Source: Vagococcus allomyrinae
GTDB lineage: Bacteria > Bacillota > Bacilli > Lactobacillales > Vagococcaceae
Length of the DNA: 64,000 nt
Direction of reading: 5' to 3'
NCBI RefSeq assembly: GCF_017829975.1
Contig: NZ_JAEEGA010000015.1
Location: forward strand, 1-64,000
Under the pieces are notes generated by a model. The model had not been told where the DNA came from. It searched no databases and saw only the letters and a program-made list of their open reading frames with translations. Position 1 is the stretch's first letter. Each line of letters starts with the position of its first letter. The position numbers were made by a program, and so were the translations under genes. Of this stretch, positions 44,158 to 53,033 are shown in pieces.

Positions 44158-44868
44158 ATGCCAAAAAAAAATTTACCAGTTTATATTCAAATACATGATC
44201 AAATTCGGGAAGAGATTGAAAAAGGGAAGTGGGCTGTGGGCGATCGTTTACCTTCAGAGCGTGAGTTATCCATCCAGTTTGGTGTCAGTCGTATGACCCT
44301 ACGGCAAGCTGTCCAAACTTTGGCAGACGAAGGGATCTTAGAACGGAAAATCGGTTCAGGCACCTATGTGGCTCGTAAAAAGGTACAAGAAACAATGACG
44401 GGCACGACGAGTTTTTCTGAGATTATGATTTCTCAAGGGAAAAAGCCAGCGAGTAAAACAACGTCGTATTTTGTAACAAAACCAAGTTCGAGTGAAATGG
44501 AAAAATTGCAGTTAACTGAAAATGATCAAATTTTACGAATGGAACGAATCCGTTATGCAGATGATTTGCCTATTTGTTTCGAAGTGACAAGCATACCTTA
44601 CGAATTTGTAAAAGAGTACAACAAAAAAGAGATTACTCAATCTCTGTATCAAACATTGGCAGAGCATAGTGAGCAAAAAATCGGTAAAGCAATTCAACGT
44701 GTAACCGCCATGGTTGCTTCTGAAAGAATTGCAGAACATTTGGATATCAAAAAAGGGGATGCGATTTTGCGTTTACGACAAATTACTTATTTTGAAAATG
44801 AGCAGCCTTTTGAATATGTGCGTTCACAGTACGTGGGAAATCGTTTTGAATTTTTATTGGAAAAATAA
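44158..44868 (+). CDS. GntR-family regulator with UTRA domain
   Basis: 236 residues from the ATG at 44158 (GGAGAGGGAG upstream). The N-terminal winged helix (about 8-75; LPSERELSIQFGVSRMTLRQ split at the HTH turn, then GSGTYVA) is followed by a UTRA ligand domain (about 95-235; RIRYADDLPICFE, FEYVRSQYVG). HutC/YvoA subfamily, which usually binds sugar phosphates or similar small acids. The palindrome within its promoter suggests self-repression. Next gene is gldA, so glycerol or dihydroxyacetone metabolites are possible effectors, but that is a guess. Confidence 0.85.
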   Translation: MPKKNLPVYIQIHDQIREEIEKGKWAVGDRLPSERELSIQFGVSRMTLRQAVQTLADEGILERKIGSGTYVARKKVQETMTGTTSFSEIMISQGKKPASKTTSYFVTKPSSSEMEKLQLTENDQILRMERIRYADDLPICFEVTSIPYEFVKEYNKKEITQSLYQTLAEHSEQKIGKAIQRVTAMVASERIAEHLDIKKGDAILRLRQITYFENEQPFEYVRSQYVGNRFEFLLEK

Positions 44869-44950
44869 GTCATGTCAAGGAGGGATCAGTTCGTTCCTCT
44901 TTGCATAATAATTATTGTGAAAAAACGAACAATCGATAGGAGGAAGCAAC

Positions 44951-46027
44951 ATGGCTAAAATTTTTGGAAGTCCCAATCGTTACATACAAGGTCCCGATGT
45001 ACTAAAAACAGACAGTCATTATTTAGAATTAGGTCAGCATTGCATGCTAGTGACGGATGAGGTTGTTTGGGAAATTTGTGGGCGTGAACTAGCCCAACGA
45101 TTAGCGAATAAACTAAAGGTCACCCCATTTTTTATAAAAAATCAATCATCTGACGAAGAAATTAAGCGGTTGGTTAATCATAACTTAGAAGGGAAGATGG
45201 ATTTTATTATCGCTTTAGGTGGAGGAAAAGCGATTGATGTAGGGAAATCAGTCAGCCATCATTTGGCTTTGCCAATCGCGATTGTCCCAACGGCAGCCAG
45301 TACCGATGCGTCAACATCAGCTATTTCGGTTATTTACAGCTCTGAGGGATTGTTTGAACGTTACAGCTATTATCATAAAAGTCCTGATATTGTCTTGGTT
45401 GATACGGCGATTATTATTCAAGCCCCATCTTTTTTATTGGTTTCGGGAATTGCCGATGCTTTGGCAACTTATGTTGAAGTTCGGACCGTTTTAGAAGAGG
45501 GGAAGCTGAATTTATTAGGAGGACAACCAACGATAACAGCAGTTGCGATTGCAGAGAAGTGTCATGAAATTCTTTTTGAGTATGGTGTGGCAGCTGTGGC
45601 AGATAACCAAGAAAGAAGGTTAACCCCAGCTTTTGAAGCCATTGTTGAAGCCAATATCCTTTTAAGTGGTTTAGGTTTTGAAAGTGGTGGCCTAGCAGCT
45701 GCTCACGCTATTCAAAATGGCCTTTCAGTATTAGATGGCAAGGTTCAAACGTTGAGTCATGGGCAAAAAGTGGCGTTTGGGACGCTGGTTCAGCTGGTCC
45801 TTGAAAAGAGACCAGATCAAGAGATAGCTGATTTTGTTAGCTTGTATAAACAACTAGGACTTCCAACGACTTTAGCTGGATTGTTTATTGATGGTCGCAT
45901 GGAGACTCTTAAAAAAATTGCCAAGCAAGCCGTCGTTCAAGGAGAAACTAGTCATTTTTTAGCCGGCGAAGTCACTGCGGAACGAATAATTGAAGGGATG
46001 TTAGCTGCAGATAACATAGGACGGTAA
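44951..46027 (+). CDS. gldA: iron/zinc-containing glycerol dehydrogenase family protein
   Basis: 358 residues. Nucleotide-binding GGGKAIDVGK at 90-99, TAASTDASTSA, metal ligands expected from Asp in GIADALATY and His in GGLAAAHAIQ and LSHGQKVAFG. Closest to GldA, which oxidises glycerol to dihydroxyacetone with NAD+. AGGAGG precedes the ATG. 82 bp after gntR; no dha kinase or glycerol transporter gene lies beside it, so the reaction in vivo could be another polyol or ketone reduction. Confidence 0.85.
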   Translation: MAKIFGSPNRYIQGPDVLKTDSHYLELGQHCMLVTDEVVWEICGRELAQRLANKLKVTPFFIKNQSSDEEIKRLVNHNLEGKMDFIIALGGGKAIDVGKSVSHHLALPIAIVPTAASTDASTSAISVIYSSEGLFERYSYYHKSPDIVLVDTAIIIQAPSFLLVSGIADALATYVEVRTVLEEGKLNLLGGQPTITAVAIAEKCHEILFEYGVAAVADNQERRLTPAFEAIVEANILLSGLGFESGGLAAAHAIQNGLSVLDGKVQTLSHGQKVAFGTLVQLVLEKRPDQEIADFVSLYKQLGLPTTLAGLFIDGRMETLKKIAKQAVVQGETSHFLAGEVTAERIIEGMLAADNIGR

Positions 46028-46244
46028 CTAAAGAACAGTTAGAGTAAGTCGTTGTGCCGCGAACACTGCACAAATGTCGAGGTCCCTCGTATCTAAAAAC
46101 AATAGTCTTGAGACAGAGGGTTGCAACTAGAGACAAGGAGCACCGCAGAGAGCAAACGTTTGGCGCTTTTCTAGCAAAGTGTTCGTGAAAACCTGTCAAG
46201 TTGGAGGGTGTTCTAGATTCCTCAATCAAGGACTTCGTTGATCG
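46028..46244. other. intergenic with unexplained inverted repeats
   Basis: 217 bases between convergent genes. CGAACACT (46060-46067) pairs with AGTGTTCG (46178-46185), and an inner CCCTC/GAGGG pair lies inside. Could fold into a branched RNA or be a remnant repeat. No ORF or clear terminator. Confidence 0.3.
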
Positions 46245-46883
46245 TTAGCTGTGGTAATCTGATTCGTGATATTTTTTTTCACCTAAGATAATGGTTCCTT
46301 GTCCTTTAAGGACATTGATGACCTCTTGCTGAAACGTTTCAACCTTGTCTTCATCGACCATGCAAGTGATGGCGACTTTATCAGTAAATTCGATGTGTTT
46401 AATTAGGTACGAGGACTGTTCGATAAAATTTTCCATTTTACCGTGATTGCTATAATCTATCGTAATCATTATTTCTTGTTGCAGTCGACCTTCAACAACT
46501 CCGATCACCTCAAGAGCTTCTGCTACGACGCCACCATAAGCTCTAATTAACCCTCCTTTGCCAAGCTCGGTTCCGCCAAAATAACGGGTAACAACCGCAA
46601 GGGTATTGACGAGTTGTCTTTTTTTGAGTATTTCCAACATCGGAATACCAGCAGTTCCAGCTGGTTCACCATCATCGCTACTGCGTTGGATTTCTTGACG
46701 CTCACCGATAGTAAAGGCACTGCAATTATGACTAGCTTTCCAGTGTTCTTTTTTGATGTCTTGAACCAGTTGTTTGGCGTGATCTTCACTCTCCACTCGG
46801 GCTAGAGTGCAGATAAAGCGTGATTTTTTTATTTCGATTTCATGTTGACCAGTTTGTTTGACAGTTAAATAGCGTGATAGCAT
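46245..46883 (-). CDS. yigZ: YigZ/IMPACT family protein
   Basis: 212 residues from the ATG at 46883, after AAAGAGGTG; the frame is open 17 codons upstream without a suitable site. UPF0029/IMPACT N-terminal domain with SDDGEPAGTAG and VTRYFGGTELGKGGLIRAY, then the DUF1949 ferredoxin-like C-terminal domain. Function in bacteria is not settled; eukaryotic IMPACT acts on the Gcn2 pathway. In relatives it often sits next to the comFA operon; here three unknown genes and a hydrolase lie between. Confidence 0.88.
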   Translation of the reverse strand: MLSRYLTVKQTGQHEIEIKKSRFICTLARVESEDHAKQLVQDIKKEHWKASHNCSAFTIGERQEIQRSSDDGEPAGTAGIPMLEILKKRQLVNTLAVVTRYFGGTELGKGGLIRAYGGVVAEALEVIGVVEGRLQQEIMITIDYSNHGKMENFIEQSSYLIKHIEFTDKVAITCMVDEDKVETFQQEVINVLKGQGTIILGEKKYHESDYHS

Positions 46884-47094
46884 AAGGCACCTCTTTTCCC
46901 TTTCAGTATAGTACAAATTGAAGGAAAGGCGCAAGTTTACCTTAAGGACTAAAACAGATCAAACTACTGGACAAACCTGTAAGCATTCGCAAGAATGGCA
47001 TTATGTGAGATAATATGTATAGACGGTTTGTTGGAACAAGCTAAATGCATATGAAAATAGGTGTAAGTTACAACTCAAAGAAGAGGTGAAAGGA

Positions 47095-47403
47095 ATGACC
47101 AATCACTATCAATCAAAACGAGAACGAAAATACGATGCAGTTACCCGCTATATGATGAGTAATGGTGGCTCACAAGTGACGTTAACCTTTACTCAATTTG
47201 ACGAGATATTATTTCCGTATAGTGGCTTGCCTAAATCGGCAAGAACTACTGAAGATTGGTGGGCCAATGATTATAAGTATCCTGAAAAAGGGGCTTATGG
47301 CTGGCTTAATGCCGGTTATGAGGTGGTGCGGGTTAACCTAGAAAAAGAGTATGTGGTTTTTAATAAATTGATGAAATCAACATTTTTATTGGAAAAAGAA
47401 TAA
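47095..47403 (+). CDS. DUF7662-like small protein
   Basis: 102 residues from the ATG at 47095 (AAGAGGTGAAAGGA upstream). The pattern KYDAVTRYM, LTFTQFDEILF, LPKSARTTEDWWAN and GWLNAGYEV is the recurring pattern of a small domain often found in plasmid and phage-related hypothetical proteins (I associate it with DUF7662). The basic N-terminus and two Trp-rich helices suggest nucleic-acid contact, but the function is unknown. Stands alone. Confidence 0.6.
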   Translation: MTNHYQSKRERKYDAVTRYMMSNGGSQVTLTFTQFDEILFPYSGLPKSARTTEDWWANDYKYPEKGAYGWLNAGYEVVRVNLEKEYVVFNKLMKSTFLLEKE

Positions 47404-47688
47404 ACTATTGGCTGTTCTAGCCGATAACAAGATTAGAGTGATCTCTTAACAATGGATAGCTTTTTATTTCACAAGAGACAGCTAATTTGGTAAAACTGTT
47501 GCTTTTATTAAAAATAAGATAGTAAAATAGGCATGGCGTAAATGAGGTAAGTTACGTAAACTCTTTGTTTTAGTTACCTTTGCAACTATGGGCAACTTGG
47601 TTTACAATAGTTATGGGAAAAGACGTTGGTTTGACAATTTTTCACAAGATCGAGCGTTTAATACTTGCCGATAGAAGGAGCGATGCAG

Positions 47689-48213
47689 ATGGACGTAGTT
47701 GAGGGACTTTTTGATGGGAAATCTCTTATTTTGAACGATGGGTCGTTAGTTCCTTTAAAAGACATTCGACGTGCGCGAATTGAGTTACACCCTTATTTGT
47801 TATTTCCGGTAAAACTGGAGCAAGCCGATGGTAGTTATGAAGAAGATGAGGCGGCTATACTTTATCCTCACACTGTTGATCGTGAGTTAGACAAAGGGGC
47901 CTTGGTCTATGGTGAAAAAAGGCCGACTAGAATTTTGCATTATGTGCCCTACGAAGGGAACATGATCGTTCGCAAGCCGGATTTGCGGCATCCCCATACC
48001 GTTAAGATGTTAGGGTATCGTGAGCTGATTATTGAGCGATTGGATGGCTCTGAAGTACGCGTTGATTTTGATGGTAATTGTTACCATGTTCCTCAAGGAG
48101 TGACCACTTTATTAAACGGACAAGAGGAAGTCAGATTAAAAGAGTTTTTTGATCGGCCTTCTGAGCTGGCCAATATTATCAAAAAGGCTGGAATAGAAGT
48201 GTATTCTAAATGA
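47689..48213 (+). CDS. unknown 174-residue protein
   Basis: ATG at 47689, 8 nt after AAGGAG; ATG 47683 is too close. Soluble, acidic, mainly beta: it opens MDVVEGLFDGKSLILNDGS, and a later segment MIVRKPDLRHPHTVKMLGYRE is split by polar turns. No Cys motif, membrane helix or signal peptide. Followed by its own terminator, so not in an operon with the next gene. Family not recognised. Confidence 0.55.
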   Translation: MDVVEGLFDGKSLILNDGSLVPLKDIRRARIELHPYLLFPVKLEQADGSYEEDEAAILYPHTVDRELDKGALVYGEKRPTRILHYVPYEGNMIVRKPDLRHPHTVKMLGYRELIIERLDGSEVRVDFDGNCYHVPQGVTTLLNGQEEVRLKEFFDRPSELANIIKKAGIEVYSK

Positions 48214-48224
48214 TAAACACGATT

Positions 48225-48258
48225 GTGTAGCTGATCATTTCTTGGCTACACTTTTTTT
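48225..48258 (+). terminator. terminator
   Basis: 7-bp stem GTGTAGC/GCTACAC with 13-nt loop and seven T after the 174-residue protein gene. Confidence 0.75.
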
Positions 48259-48292
48259 GTTTAAAGCTAGGCTAGGAAGGAGGTGGGGGAAA

Positions 48293-48997
48293 GTGAAAAA
48301 TTTTAGTGCCCATGATGTTGGCAACCATTATTTAAATGGACTTCTTTTACGGGAGAATCAAGAAGAGTGGGTTTGGTATCATTGCTACAACTATTTTAGT
48401 AGCAGTCGTTGGCGAAAGTTATCCTCTAGCGATTACAATATGCTCTCACTGCATTTAAGTGTTTATCTAGGACAGGCAAATATGTACCACGGCTCGTCAT
48501 TTATTCTACAAAATGGCTATAAAGTCCATCGAGAAGCCATTCAATTAATTTGTTCACCAAAATATCATGCCTTAAGTGGCATATCTTGTTTGGATTTGGG
48601 GTTAGCAGCAAATCGTAATCGTTTGTTTGAATTGACTGACGAGATCACAACTGTTTATCATAAAATAAGACAGCATACCTATGCAAGATTAGACAAAAGA
48701 GAGCCAGCGAGTCCGGTATCGCAGAATTTGATTACAAAAGTGCTGCTTGGAACATTGGGATGTGTCCCGGCTTTCGACAGTCGAGCGCTTAGTGTCTTTA
48801 AACAATTTGAGTTGGGGCCCAAAAACTATTCTTCTGAAGCGGTGCTTAGCTTAATTGATTTTTATCAACGAGAAGAAGCTGATTTTAACCAGTTAGCTGA
48901 CATTATGTATCACCGTCAAATCACCCTGCCTCAAATGAAGTTAATCGATATTATCTTACAGCATGCTGCAGAAAAAGAAAGGTCAGTCATTGATTAA
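48293..48997 (+). CDS. unknown 234-residue protein
   Basis: GTG start at 48293 after AGGAGGTGGGGGAAA; the frame is open to 48242 but that part overlaps a terminator. Soluble, mostly helical, rich in Tyr/His/Trp. A central motif, LITKVLLGTLGCVPAFDSR, recurs, as far as I recall, in uncharacterised proteins of similar length (a glycine-cysteine-proline turn between helices). No catalytic motif I can name. Preceding unknown gene and following hydrolase have separate terminators. Confidence 0.55.
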   Translation: MKNFSAHDVGNHYLNGLLLRENQEEWVWYHCYNYFSSSRWRKLSSSDYNMLSLHLSVYLGQANMYHGSSFILQNGYKVHREAIQLICSPKYHALSGISCLDLGLAANRNRLFELTDEITTVYHKIRQHTYARLDKREPASPVSQNLITKVLLGTLGCVPAFDSRALSVFKQFELGPKNYSSEAVLSLIDFYQREEADFNQLADIMYHRQITLPQMKLIDIILQHAAEKERSVID

Positions 48998-49016
48998 GTG
49001 ACTGACCTTTCTTTTT
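48977..49016. terminator. bidirectional terminator
   Basis: Perfect 13-bp stem GAAAGGTCAGTCA/TGACTGACCTTTC, then TTTTTG. Lies between convergent genes. Confidence 0.85.
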
Positions 49017-49017
49017 G

Positions 49018-49935
49018 TTATAGATGGCGATTTAGCCAAGTTAACATGTCATTCATAACGATGTCTTTTTCTTTTTCGTTGAGAATCTCATGGCGTAAAT
49101 CATGATAGAGATGAAGGGTGACATCTTTAAAGTCAGCTTCGGCTAGTTCATTCGCTACTTCTCTGGGGCCTTTTCCAAAATCGCCAACAGGATCTTGCTC
49201 TCCAGATGTAATGTATATTGGCAGCGTCCGTTGAATAGGCTCAAACCAATTAGTTTCAGTGGCTTTACTCATCAAGGTGAAAAGAGTGTGGAAGCTGTTA
49301 TTCGTAAAGATAAAGCCCATATTTGGGTGAGCGATATAAGAGTCGACATTATCCGGATTTTTAGAAAGCCAGTCGAAATTGGATTTTTTTTCAGGAAAAT
49401 GTTTGGCAAAACTCCCAAAGGCCAGTTTATCAAAAAAATGATTCACGTGTTTAGGGTGTTGCTTGTTTAAGGCGTTTGCAAGTGGTAAGGCAAACTTTAG
49501 CTCTGATCGTCGACCGCCTGTTCCCATAATGATTGCCCCTGCTAAATGGGTGGAGTAGCGAGTTAAATAATTTCGTAACACAAAGGAGCCCATACTATGC
49601 CCCATAATAAAGAGAGGGAGCTCTGGATACTTGCGTTGAATCATGTCAGTGACTTGATAGCTATCTTCAATTAATATATTGGCACTTTGTGATTCAGAGA
49701 AATAGCCGTAAAGAGGGTCAGACTTTGAAACTGACTGACCGTGTCCCAAGTGATCGTGACCAATTACAAGAAAGCCGTGCTCTGTAAGATAATGAGCAAA
49801 TTCATCATACCTTTCAATAAATTCGGCCATTCCATGAATTATTTGAAAAATGGCTTTTGGTTTTTCAGGTGCCCATTGGACAAGGTGGAGCGTAGTTAAT
49901 CTGTCTTTTGAAGGAAGTTCAATGTGTGTTTTCAA
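49018..49935 (-). CDS. alpha/beta hydrolase, monoacylglycerol lipase/lysophospholipase-like
   Basis: 305 residues. Nucleophile elbow GHSMG with Ser114, the oxyanion motif IIHGMAEFIERY near residue 32, acid Asp in TSGEQDPVG and base His in YHDLRHEILNE. This is the serine aminopeptidase S33/Hydrolase_4 type, whose bacterial members hydrolyse monoacylglycerols or lysophospholipids. No signal peptide, so cytosolic. GAAAGGACG lies before the ATG. Monocistronic. Confidence 0.85.
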   Translation of the reverse strand: MKTHIELPSKDRLTTLHLVQWAPEKPKAIFQIIHGMAEFIERYDEFAHYLTEHGFLVIGHDHLGHGQSVSKSDPLYGYFSESQSANILIEDSYQVTDMIQRKYPELPLFIMGHSMGSFVLRNYLTRYSTHLAGAIIMGTGGRRSELKFALPLANALNKQHPKHVNHFFDKLAFGSFAKHFPEKKSNFDWLSKNPDNVDSYIAHPNMGFIFTNNSFHTLFTLMSKATETNWFEPIQRTLPIYITSGEQDPVGDFGKGPREVANELAEADFKDVTLHLYHDLRHEILNEKEKDIVMNDMLTWLNRHL

Positions 49936-50151
49936 TTGGTTCGTCCTTTCGAATGATGCGTTATTTTCTTGTAACTCATTTAAGTCAGCTTAAGGTAAAA
50001 GGGGTCAGATACTCTCAAGTGTTACCAGTAAGGTGAAACTATTACTCACAGTATAGTCTATTTTAGTCAACTTTCCCAATAAAATAAATGACTTTTGCGA
50101 TTTTTTGCGAAATCTAAAGTAAGGGTATTTTGGCGAAAGGAGGAATTAAAA

Positions 50152-51507
50152 ATGAGCGGATTAAGTTTTTTTTCAGGACGACGCTTGTTATTAAGTGAAG
50201 TTCCCAAGGAGTTGAGAGGGATGTTGACAGATTACCGCATTAAGGAGTATCCAGCTATGCGCATCATCGGTCGATCGGTTCAATGTATGCGTTGTGGTAC
50301 TGTTCATCGAAGTGACCATGTTAGAATTGTGAATAAGTTTGAGACCTTTTATTTTTGTCCTAGCTGTATTCAACTTGGAAGAGTTCAAAGTAACTTATCT
50401 CTTTACGGAAGTCGGCGACGACCGAAAAAAGATCAGAGGCCGGTGAGATTGGTCTGGGAAGGGCAATTGACTCCAAGTCAAAGAAAAGTATCAGAAAAAG
50501 TGATGACAGCGATCGAGAAGAAAGGGGCGCTGTTGATTCATGCTGTGACCGGTGCGGGGAAGACGGAGATGTTGTTTGAAGGAATCCAGCTGGGGTTGAG
50601 TCGAGGTTGGCGGATCGCTCTAGCCTCTCCAAGAGTGGATGTTTGTCTGGAGTTGTTTCCTCGGTTACAAAGAACCTTTCCATCAATTGAGATTGCGTTA
50701 TTGTATGGAAAACAAGAAGAAGACTATCATTACTCATCTTTGGTTATTTGTACCACGCATCAGTTGTTGCGGTTTTACCATGCTTTTGACGTGCTGATAG
50801 TGGATGAAGTTGATGCATTTCCTTATGTTGATAATCGATTATTGCAAAGGGCAACCTTAAATGCTAGGAAACAAAAAGGTGCTCGTATTCTGTTGACTGC
50901 CACCTCGACACCGGCGTTGGAGCAGGAGGTTGTTTCTGGCAACTTAGAAAAAGTGGTGTTGCCTGCACGGTTTCATCGGCATTCTTTACCTGTTCCGGAA
51001 GGGCGTTGGCTGGCTAATTGGGAAAGAATGCCACAAAAAAAGCGAGTGCTTTCTTCATTTAAACAGCTTTTAGTTGGACAGCTTGAGCAACAGCGTCAGA
51101 CGTTGATTTTTTGTCCTACAGTTGAATTTTTAAGCAAAATGACTCGATTGCTTGTCAAAGAATTTCCTCAGTCAGCCATCGGTTCCGCTTACGGGAAAGA
51201 CCGTCAGCGGTATGAAAGCATAAAGGCTATGAGACGGCGAGACTATGAGTTATTTTTAACAACAACGATCTTAGAGAGAGGGGTGACCTTTGCTGATATC
51301 GATGTGATTGTTTTAGGAAGTAACCATCGGGTTTTTAATCAGTCAACGTTAATTCAAATTGCCGGACGAGCTGGAAGGAGCGATGAAAATCCGACGGGCA
51401 ATGTTTATTTTTTACACGATGGTTGGAGCAAGGCGATGAAAGGAGCCGTTCGGGAGATTCGCAAGTTAAATCGTTTAGCAAAAGAGGAGGGACTGATTGA
51501 GCAATGA
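50152..51507 (+). CDS. comFA: competence DNA-uptake helicase ComFA
   Basis: 451 residues from the ATG at 50152 (AAAGGAGG upstream). Zinc finger Cys45/Cys48 and Cys69/Cys72, Walker A VTGAGKTE, DEVD box (VDEVDAFPY), LTATSTP and the C-terminal RecA-like half with QIAGRAGRSD. ComFA is thought to drive single-stranded DNA through the ComEC channel during transformation. Overlaps comFC by ATGA. The upstream region has two TTTTGCGA-type elements (50092-50110) that faintly resemble the competence sigma box. Confidence 0.93.
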   Translation: MSGLSFFSGRRLLLSEVPKELRGMLTDYRIKEYPAMRIIGRSVQCMRCGTVHRSDHVRIVNKFETFYFCPSCIQLGRVQSNLSLYGSRRRPKKDQRPVRLVWEGQLTPSQRKVSEKVMTAIEKKGALLIHAVTGAGKTEMLFEGIQLGLSRGWRIALASPRVDVCLELFPRLQRTFPSIEIALLYGKQEEDYHYSSLVICTTHQLLRFYHAFDVLIVDEVDAFPYVDNRLLQRATLNARKQKGARILLTATSTPALEQEVVSGNLEKVVLPARFHRHSLPVPEGRWLANWERMPQKKRVLSSFKQLLVGQLEQQRQTLIFCPTVEFLSKMTRLLVKEFPQSAIGSAYGKDRQRYESIKAMRRRDYELFLTTTILERGVTFADIDVIVLGSNHRVFNQSTLIQIAGRAGRSDENPTGNVYFLHDGWSKAMKGAVREIRKLNRLAKEEGLIEQ

Positions 51508-52193
51508 AATGTGTGTACTGTCAACAAGAATTTGCCGTTAATCTGACGTTAAGGGAGATTTTTTCCTTAAGCAGACTTCTTCCTAAGGACCTTTGTCAGA
51601 GGTGTCGGGAACTCTTTACCTTAAATCATCATGCTAAGAAGTGTTTGGGATGTGACAAAATGTTTGAGACGGGGTACTGTGAGGACTGTAGAGAGTGGCA
51701 AAGAACAATTCCTGGTGTTGTATTGAACCATAAAAGCTTATTTTGTTACGATGAAGCTCTTCACGATTGGTTTCAACAGTATAAATTTAAGGGGAATATT
51801 GGACTTGCTAGTTCATTTAATAGGGAACTATCTGCTTATTTTAGAAAAAAAAGACAATCGTTGATTGTGCCGATTCCTGTTTCTGATGAGCGCCTAAAAA
51901 GTAGAGGTTTTAACCAAGTGGAGGAGTTGTTGAAAGCGGCAATGATTTCATATGTGCCTTTGTTAAAAAAGAAAGGGGAAATTGAAAGCCCTCAATCCAA
52001 TAAAACTAGGCGTGAGCGGCTAAAAGCCCAACAGAGTTTTTATGTGCCTGTGGAGCATCTGTCATTAATTAATCAACGGCATGTGTTAATTGTCGATGAT
52101 GTGTACACGACAGGACGGACAGTGCTCCATGCAAAAGCTTGTCTTGCCCAAGGAAACCCGCAGTCAATTCAGACCTTTTCTTTAGCACGTTAA
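51504..52193 (+). CDS. comFC: ComFC-type phosphoribosyltransferase
   Basis: 229 residues. Four N-terminal CxxC pairs (C3/C6, C33/C36, CLGC and CEDC) for zinc, then a PRTase fold with the PRPP loop VLIVDDVYTTGRT near residues 194-206 and IPVSDERLKSRGFNQ. ComFC partners ComFA in DNA uptake and helps stabilise or load it. Start overlaps the comFA stop (ATGA). Confidence 0.92.
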   Translation: MKCVYCQQEFAVNLTLREIFSLSRLLPKDLCQRCRELFTLNHHAKKCLGCDKMFETGYCEDCREWQRTIPGVVLNHKSLFCYDEALHDWFQQYKFKGNIGLASSFNRELSAYFRKKRQSLIVPIPVSDERLKSRGFNQVEELLKAAMISYVPLLKKKGEIESPQSNKTRRERLKAQQSFYVPVEHLSLINQRHVLIVDDVYTTGRTVLHAKACLAQGNPQSIQTFSLAR

Positions 52194-52302
52194 GTTATAA
52201 AATTCCAAAAGGCTTGTTATTAAACTCGAAACAGTTGTAAAGCCGTTACACGGAGCTGTAAAAATCAGTTGTTATCTATTTTTCAAAAAAAGAGAACATT
52301 AA

Positions 52303-52331
52303 TTGTATTTTAATCGGAACTTAGTTATAAT
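52303..52331 (+). promoter_or_regulatory. hpf promoter
   Basis: -35 TTGTAT (52303-52308), 17-bp spacer, -10 TATAAT (52326-52331). The ~75-base leader before the ATG contains GAAAGGGGT. Confidence 0.65.
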
Positions 52332-52406
52332 AAAGGTAAGAAGAAACACATGGAGAGAGTGGTCCTTTCCAGTTTCTTTCAATGGTAGACGAAAGGGGTA
52401 ATTGCT

Positions 52407-52973
52407 ATGCTAAGATTTAACATTAGAGGAGAAAATATTGAGGTAACGGATGCTATTAGAGCTTATGTAGAAAAAAGAGTGTCTAAGTTAGAACGCTATT
52501 TTGATAAAGAACGTTCTCCTGAAGCAACAGCTCATGTAAATTTGAAGGTTTATTCAGATAAAAACGCCAAAGTGGAAGTGACTATTCCACTACCATATAT
52601 CGTGTTAAGAGCAGAAGAAACATCTCATGATTTATATGCAAGTATTGACTTAGTTGTTGATAAACTAGAGAGACAAATTCGTAAATTTAAGACAAGAATC
52701 AATCGCAAACAACGTGAGGTAGCTGTTGACACTCAGACAGCTGCAGTTTTCTTGAATGGTCAAGCGGAAGCTGATACTGAAGCTAAAGAGCATGAACTTG
52801 AAATTGTTAGAACTAAACGCCTATCATTAAAACCAATGGACAGTGAAGAAGCTGTATTACAAATGAACATGTTAGGACATAATTTCTTTATCTTTGAAGA
52901 TGCAGAAACCAATGGGACAAGCATTGTTTATAGTCGTAAAGACGGTAAATACGGTCTGATTGAAACTAACTAG
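52407..52973 (+). CDS. hpf: ribosome hibernation-promoting factor, long form
   Basis: 188 residues: N-terminal S30AE domain (about 1-100; YVEKRVSKLERYF) binding the small subunit decoding region, a linker, and the C-terminal dimerisation domain (about 130-188; KPMDSEEAVLQMNMLGHNFFIF, split at the loop). The long form joins two 70S ribosomes into inactive 100S pairs in stationary phase. The GAAAGGGGT site precedes the ATG, with a good promoter above. Confidence 0.95.
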   Translation: MLRFNIRGENIEVTDAIRAYVEKRVSKLERYFDKERSPEATAHVNLKVYSDKNAKVEVTIPLPYIVLRAEETSHDLYASIDLVVDKLERQIRKFKTRINRKQREVAVDTQTAAVFLNGQAEADTEAKEHELEIVRTKRLSLKPMDSEEAVLQMNMLGHNFFIFEDAETNGTSIVYSRKDGKYGLIETN

Positions 52974-52993
52974 GTTTAAATTAAATAACAAGG

Positions 52994-53033
52994 AAAAAAG
53001 GTAAAAATTCACATGTGAATTTTTACCTTTTTT
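52994..53033. terminator. bidirectional terminator
   Basis: Perfect 40-bp palindrome with half-site starting AAAAAAGGTAAAAATTCACA; followed by further T. Serves hpf and the leftward lipoprotein gene. Confidence 0.85.
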
